A stretch of 64,000 bases of DNA from DAOTTI01 sp034437795 (lineage in GTDB: Bacteria > Chloroflexota > UBA11872 > UBA12225). The translations under genes and the position numbers were made by a program. Shown here one piece after another: positions 61,897-64,000 of this stretch; position 1 is the first letter of the stretch, and every line of letters begins with the position of its first letter. Below the pieces are notes generated by a model. That model was not told the origin of the DNA. It ran no database searches and saw only the letters and a program-made list of their open reading frames with translations. The stretch spans positions 21,195 to 85,194 of the forward strand of contig DAOTTI010000189.1 of NCBI GenBank assembly GCA_034437795.1, written 5' to 3'.

Positions 61897-63999
61897 TCAC
61901 AAGGCGCGGTAGGTGCGTATCAGGGAGCCATCGCGGGGCAGGCTGACGGGTAGGCCAGTCCCCATCAGCATGGTGCCGTCGCCGGTGGCCACCGTCTCGC
62001 CGGAGTAGGGGTCGACGACGGCGTACGTGCGGGCGGGGTCGAGGCCGTGCAGGCGCAGATGACGCTCGTCATCGCGTGAGCGCAGCCGGAAGGCGGCCAC
62101 AAACCCCTGGTCCGACTCAGGGTCGTGAAACTGCCAGCCGTCCCAGGCGTCGAGCGAGAGGGGCAGGGGAAAGAGGGGATAGAAGTCACCGGCGAGAGAG
62201 GAGCGCAGCTGCTTGTAGACCTCGATGTGTCGCCGCGCCCGGGCGCGCAGCGCCGGCGGCCACGCGGCCACGTCGTCGCTGATGCCGAAGGTACCGGCAA
62301 AGCGGCTCTGAAAGGCGCTCTCCGTGTAGTCCGCCTCGTCAAACGGGGGCCCCGCCTCGGCGCCATGGCGCGCGGACCGCGCAACGTTGGTCTCCAGCCA
62401 GTTCGCCGGCAGGAAGCGATTGCCACCGGACAGATGGTTGCGCACGATGTCGCGGTGCCGGGTGTGGTCGCTGCTGAAGTAGGAGTGAGCGCGACGCAGC
62501 CACCCCAGGTCAATCCGCCGCCCGCCGGACGAGCAGCCGTCGATGAACAGGTCCGGAAACCGCTCACGGAGCCAGTCCAGCACCTCGTACACGCCCTGCA
62601 CGTGGCGGATCTGGCTGATGCCGCGGCGCGCTGGCCCGTCCCGCACCTCCCAGTATAGGCGCGGGTCCATGTTGAAGTCCCAGCGGATCCAACGGACAGT
62701 GTTGGCCTCCAGCATACGCGCGAACATCTCCTTCATCCACGCCCGCACCTGGGGCTGGCCGAAGTCGACGAGCCCGTGCGTGGCGATCTGGTCACGGTGC
62801 TGGGGCGCCGCCATGGCCAGCAGATGCCGGTTGGCTGCCGTCGGCTCGATGCGCAGCACCCACTCGGGGTGCTCCCGTGCCAGCGTGGAGGTAAGGGCCG
62901 CTCGCTCCGGCTCGAACCACAGGCCAAAGCGCATCCCCTTGCTGCGGACATAGGCGCTGAAGGCATCCAGCCCGGACGGGAAGACGGCGGGGTCTACCTC
63001 CAGCCAGTTGCCAACCCCGGCGCTAAAGTCGCCCGCGCGCCGCACGTCGTGTGCCGAGAGCCGCTCCGCCGGCTCGTGCCGGCCACAGCCGCGGTACCAG
63101 CCAGCATCCACCTCGAAGTACTCCACGCCCAACTCGGCGCAGGCGTCCACCTGGGCGCGCAGCACGTGCTCGTCATAGCGTGTCTGGAACTGGAACCACT
63201 GGTGGTAATAGACCGGGGGCAGGTGGCGTTCGCCACCAAGCGTGGGGAGGTAGTGAGCGCGCAGGCAGCGCCGCAAGACGTTGGCTCCCTGGTCGCGGCT
63301 GCCCTCGTAGAAGCCAAGCAGGGCGGCCGCAAAGGGGATCGTTTCGCCCGGCAGGAGGGTGAAGTCGGCGCCCCAGATCCCGCCCCGGATAACGAGCTCA
63401 CCCCCTTCGCGCCCGAAGCTGATCTGCCAGTCGCCGGACCACGCCAGCCCGCCGTAGATCCCGGAGCGGTCATCGCCGTCGCCAGCCAGGAACAGCGGGA
63501 TGTGCTCCTGAGAGGAGCGCCCACGCAGGCCCGAGTCGATCGTCAGGGGCAGGCGCCCGCCGATGTGGCCGCCGAGCAGCGTGTGCTCGCTCACGCGGAA
63601 GGCGCGGGGCGGGAAATAGTAAAAGGTGGTCCCGCCATTGATCGAGCGGACCACTGGATCGCCGATCGGGCCGAGGTCAAAGCGCAGGCACAGCGTGTGC
63701 AGGTCGCGCACGCGCGGCACGGGCGGGCCGCCGTCGTGGCGCAGCGTCGCTGCCAGCTCAACGGCGGCGAAGCCATCGAGCGGGCGGCACGTCACCTCCA
63801 AGAGCAGAGGCAGTTGCTCGTGGCGCGCCAGCACACGGTAGCGGCGGCCGGCGGTCCAGCCAGACTCAACCACGCGGGGCGGTGGGCCGGGCACGGCGCC
63901 CTCACCCGCAAGGAAGGTGGGGGCGCCGGCCAGGAGCCCGCGGGCGAAGGCGCCGGCCGGTCGCTGCGCTGGCGCCTGCAAGACATCCAGCAGCGGGAT
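61897..63999 (-). CDS. GH36-type alpha-galactosidase, 5' end outside window
   Basis: At least 700 residues. Features of clan GH-D family 36 are YYHQWFQFQTRYDEHVL, VEYFEVDAGWYRG, FGLWFEPERA, the nucleophile Asp in IRWDFNMDPR (about base 62678) and the acid/base Asp region FIDGCSSGGRRIDLG (about 62525), followed by the C-terminal beta domain ending TYRAL. The enzyme should cleave alpha-galactosides or related alpha-linked sugars. The frame is open at the window edge (IPLLDVLQAP precedes the TTG at 63981), so the start is not visible. No signal peptide can be judged. It is upstream of the binding-protein operon on the same strand. Confidence 0.9.
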   Translation of the reverse strand: MPLLDVLQAPAQRPAGAFARGLLAGAPTFLAGEGAVPGPPPRVVESGWTAGRRYRVLARHEQLPLLLEVTCRPLDGFAAVELAATLRHDGGPPVPRVRDLHTLCLRFDLGPIGDPVVRSINGGTTFYYFPPRAFRVSEHTLLGGHIGGRLPLTIDSGLRGRSSQEHIPLFLAGDGDDRSGIYGGLAWSGDWQISFGREGGELVIRGGIWGADFTLLPGETIPFAAALLGFYEGSRDQGANVLRRCLRAHYLPTLGGERHLPPVYYHQWFQFQTRYDEHVLRAQVDACAELGVEYFEVDAGWYRGCGRHEPAERLSAHDVRRAGDFSAGVGNWLEVDPAVFPSGLDAFSAYVRSKGMRFGLWFEPERAALTSTLAREHPEWVLRIEPTAANRHLLAMAAPQHRDQIATHGLVDFGQPQVRAWMKEMFARMLEANTVRWIRWDFNMDPRLYWEVRDGPARRGISQIRHVQGVYEVLDWLRERFPDLFIDGCSSGGRRIDLGWLRRAHSYFSSDHTRHRDIVRNHLSGGNRFLPANWLETNVARSARHGAEAGPPFDEADYTESAFQSRFAGTFGISDDVAAWPPALRARARRHIEVYKQLRSSLAGDFYPLFPLPLSLDAWDGWQFHDPESDQGFVAAFRLRSRDDERHLRLHGLDPARTYAVVDPYSGETVATGDGTMLMGTGLPVSLPRDGSLIRTYRAL

Positions 64000-64000
64000 C

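Overview
The window is very GC-rich bacterial DNA with long codon-biased genes, GTG and TTG starts beside ATG, Tat-type lipoprotein signals and many short dispersed intergenic repeats. The gene content (solute-binding lipoproteins, enolase-superfamily dehydratases, sulfatases, Gfo/Idh/MocA oxidoreductases, phytanoyl-CoA-type dioxygenase, DUF5069 proteins, IS701/IS1634/IS630 remnants) suggests a heterotrophic member of the Chloroflexota. That assignment is an inference: there is no rRNA or other phylogenetic marker here.

Layout. 1-12.7 kb: two copies of an unknown secreted module, an SMP-30 lactonase with an oxidoreductase, a MetE-like protein, endonuclease V with a repeat-derived tail, two divergent enolase-superfamily dehydratases flanking an HD protein, a membrane protein, a beta-propeller protein, DUF5069 and a nucleoside hydrolase. 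12.8-17.4 kb: a FabG/FabF/methyltransferase/MaoC cluster without a carrier protein, then a second DUF5069. 17.7-22.4 kb: phytanoyl-CoA dioxygenase-like protein, a truncated MgtC and, overlapping it, a thioredoxin-NHL protein whose reading frame passes through an in-frame UGA inside the CxxC motif (UxxC), followed by a hairpin with a GGUCU loop: a strong selenoprotein candidate. YceI lipoprotein follows. 22.8-25.5 kb and 29.4-30.9 kb: decayed insertion sequences, tandem repeats and a 90-bp MITE-like repeat.

25.6-64 kb is a carbohydrate-scavenging region. It encodes seven extracellular solute-binding lipoproteins but no ABC permease or ATPase. They are mixed with ADP-ribosylglycohydrolase-fold enzymes, an alkaline-phosphatase-superfamily hydrolase with Thr at the nucleophile position, a classical CxPxR sulfatase, a GH36 galactosidase, two paralogous barrel hydrolases of unknown specificity, an enolase-superfamily dehydratase, a sugar isomerase and redox enzymes including a fused E1 alpha-beta dehydrogenase. 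A LacI regulator with a 26-bp near-palindrome serves one divergon. Six related palindromes (consensus GATNGTATACNATC, of the type bound by FCD-family GntR regulators) lie before most of the other transcription units, so the region probably belongs to one sugar/uronate-type regulon whose regulator is encoded elsewhere.

The most noteworthy items are the selenocysteine candidate at 19934-21559, the shared TGTATACA-like operators, the permease-less binding proteins, and the paralogous barrel hydrolases.
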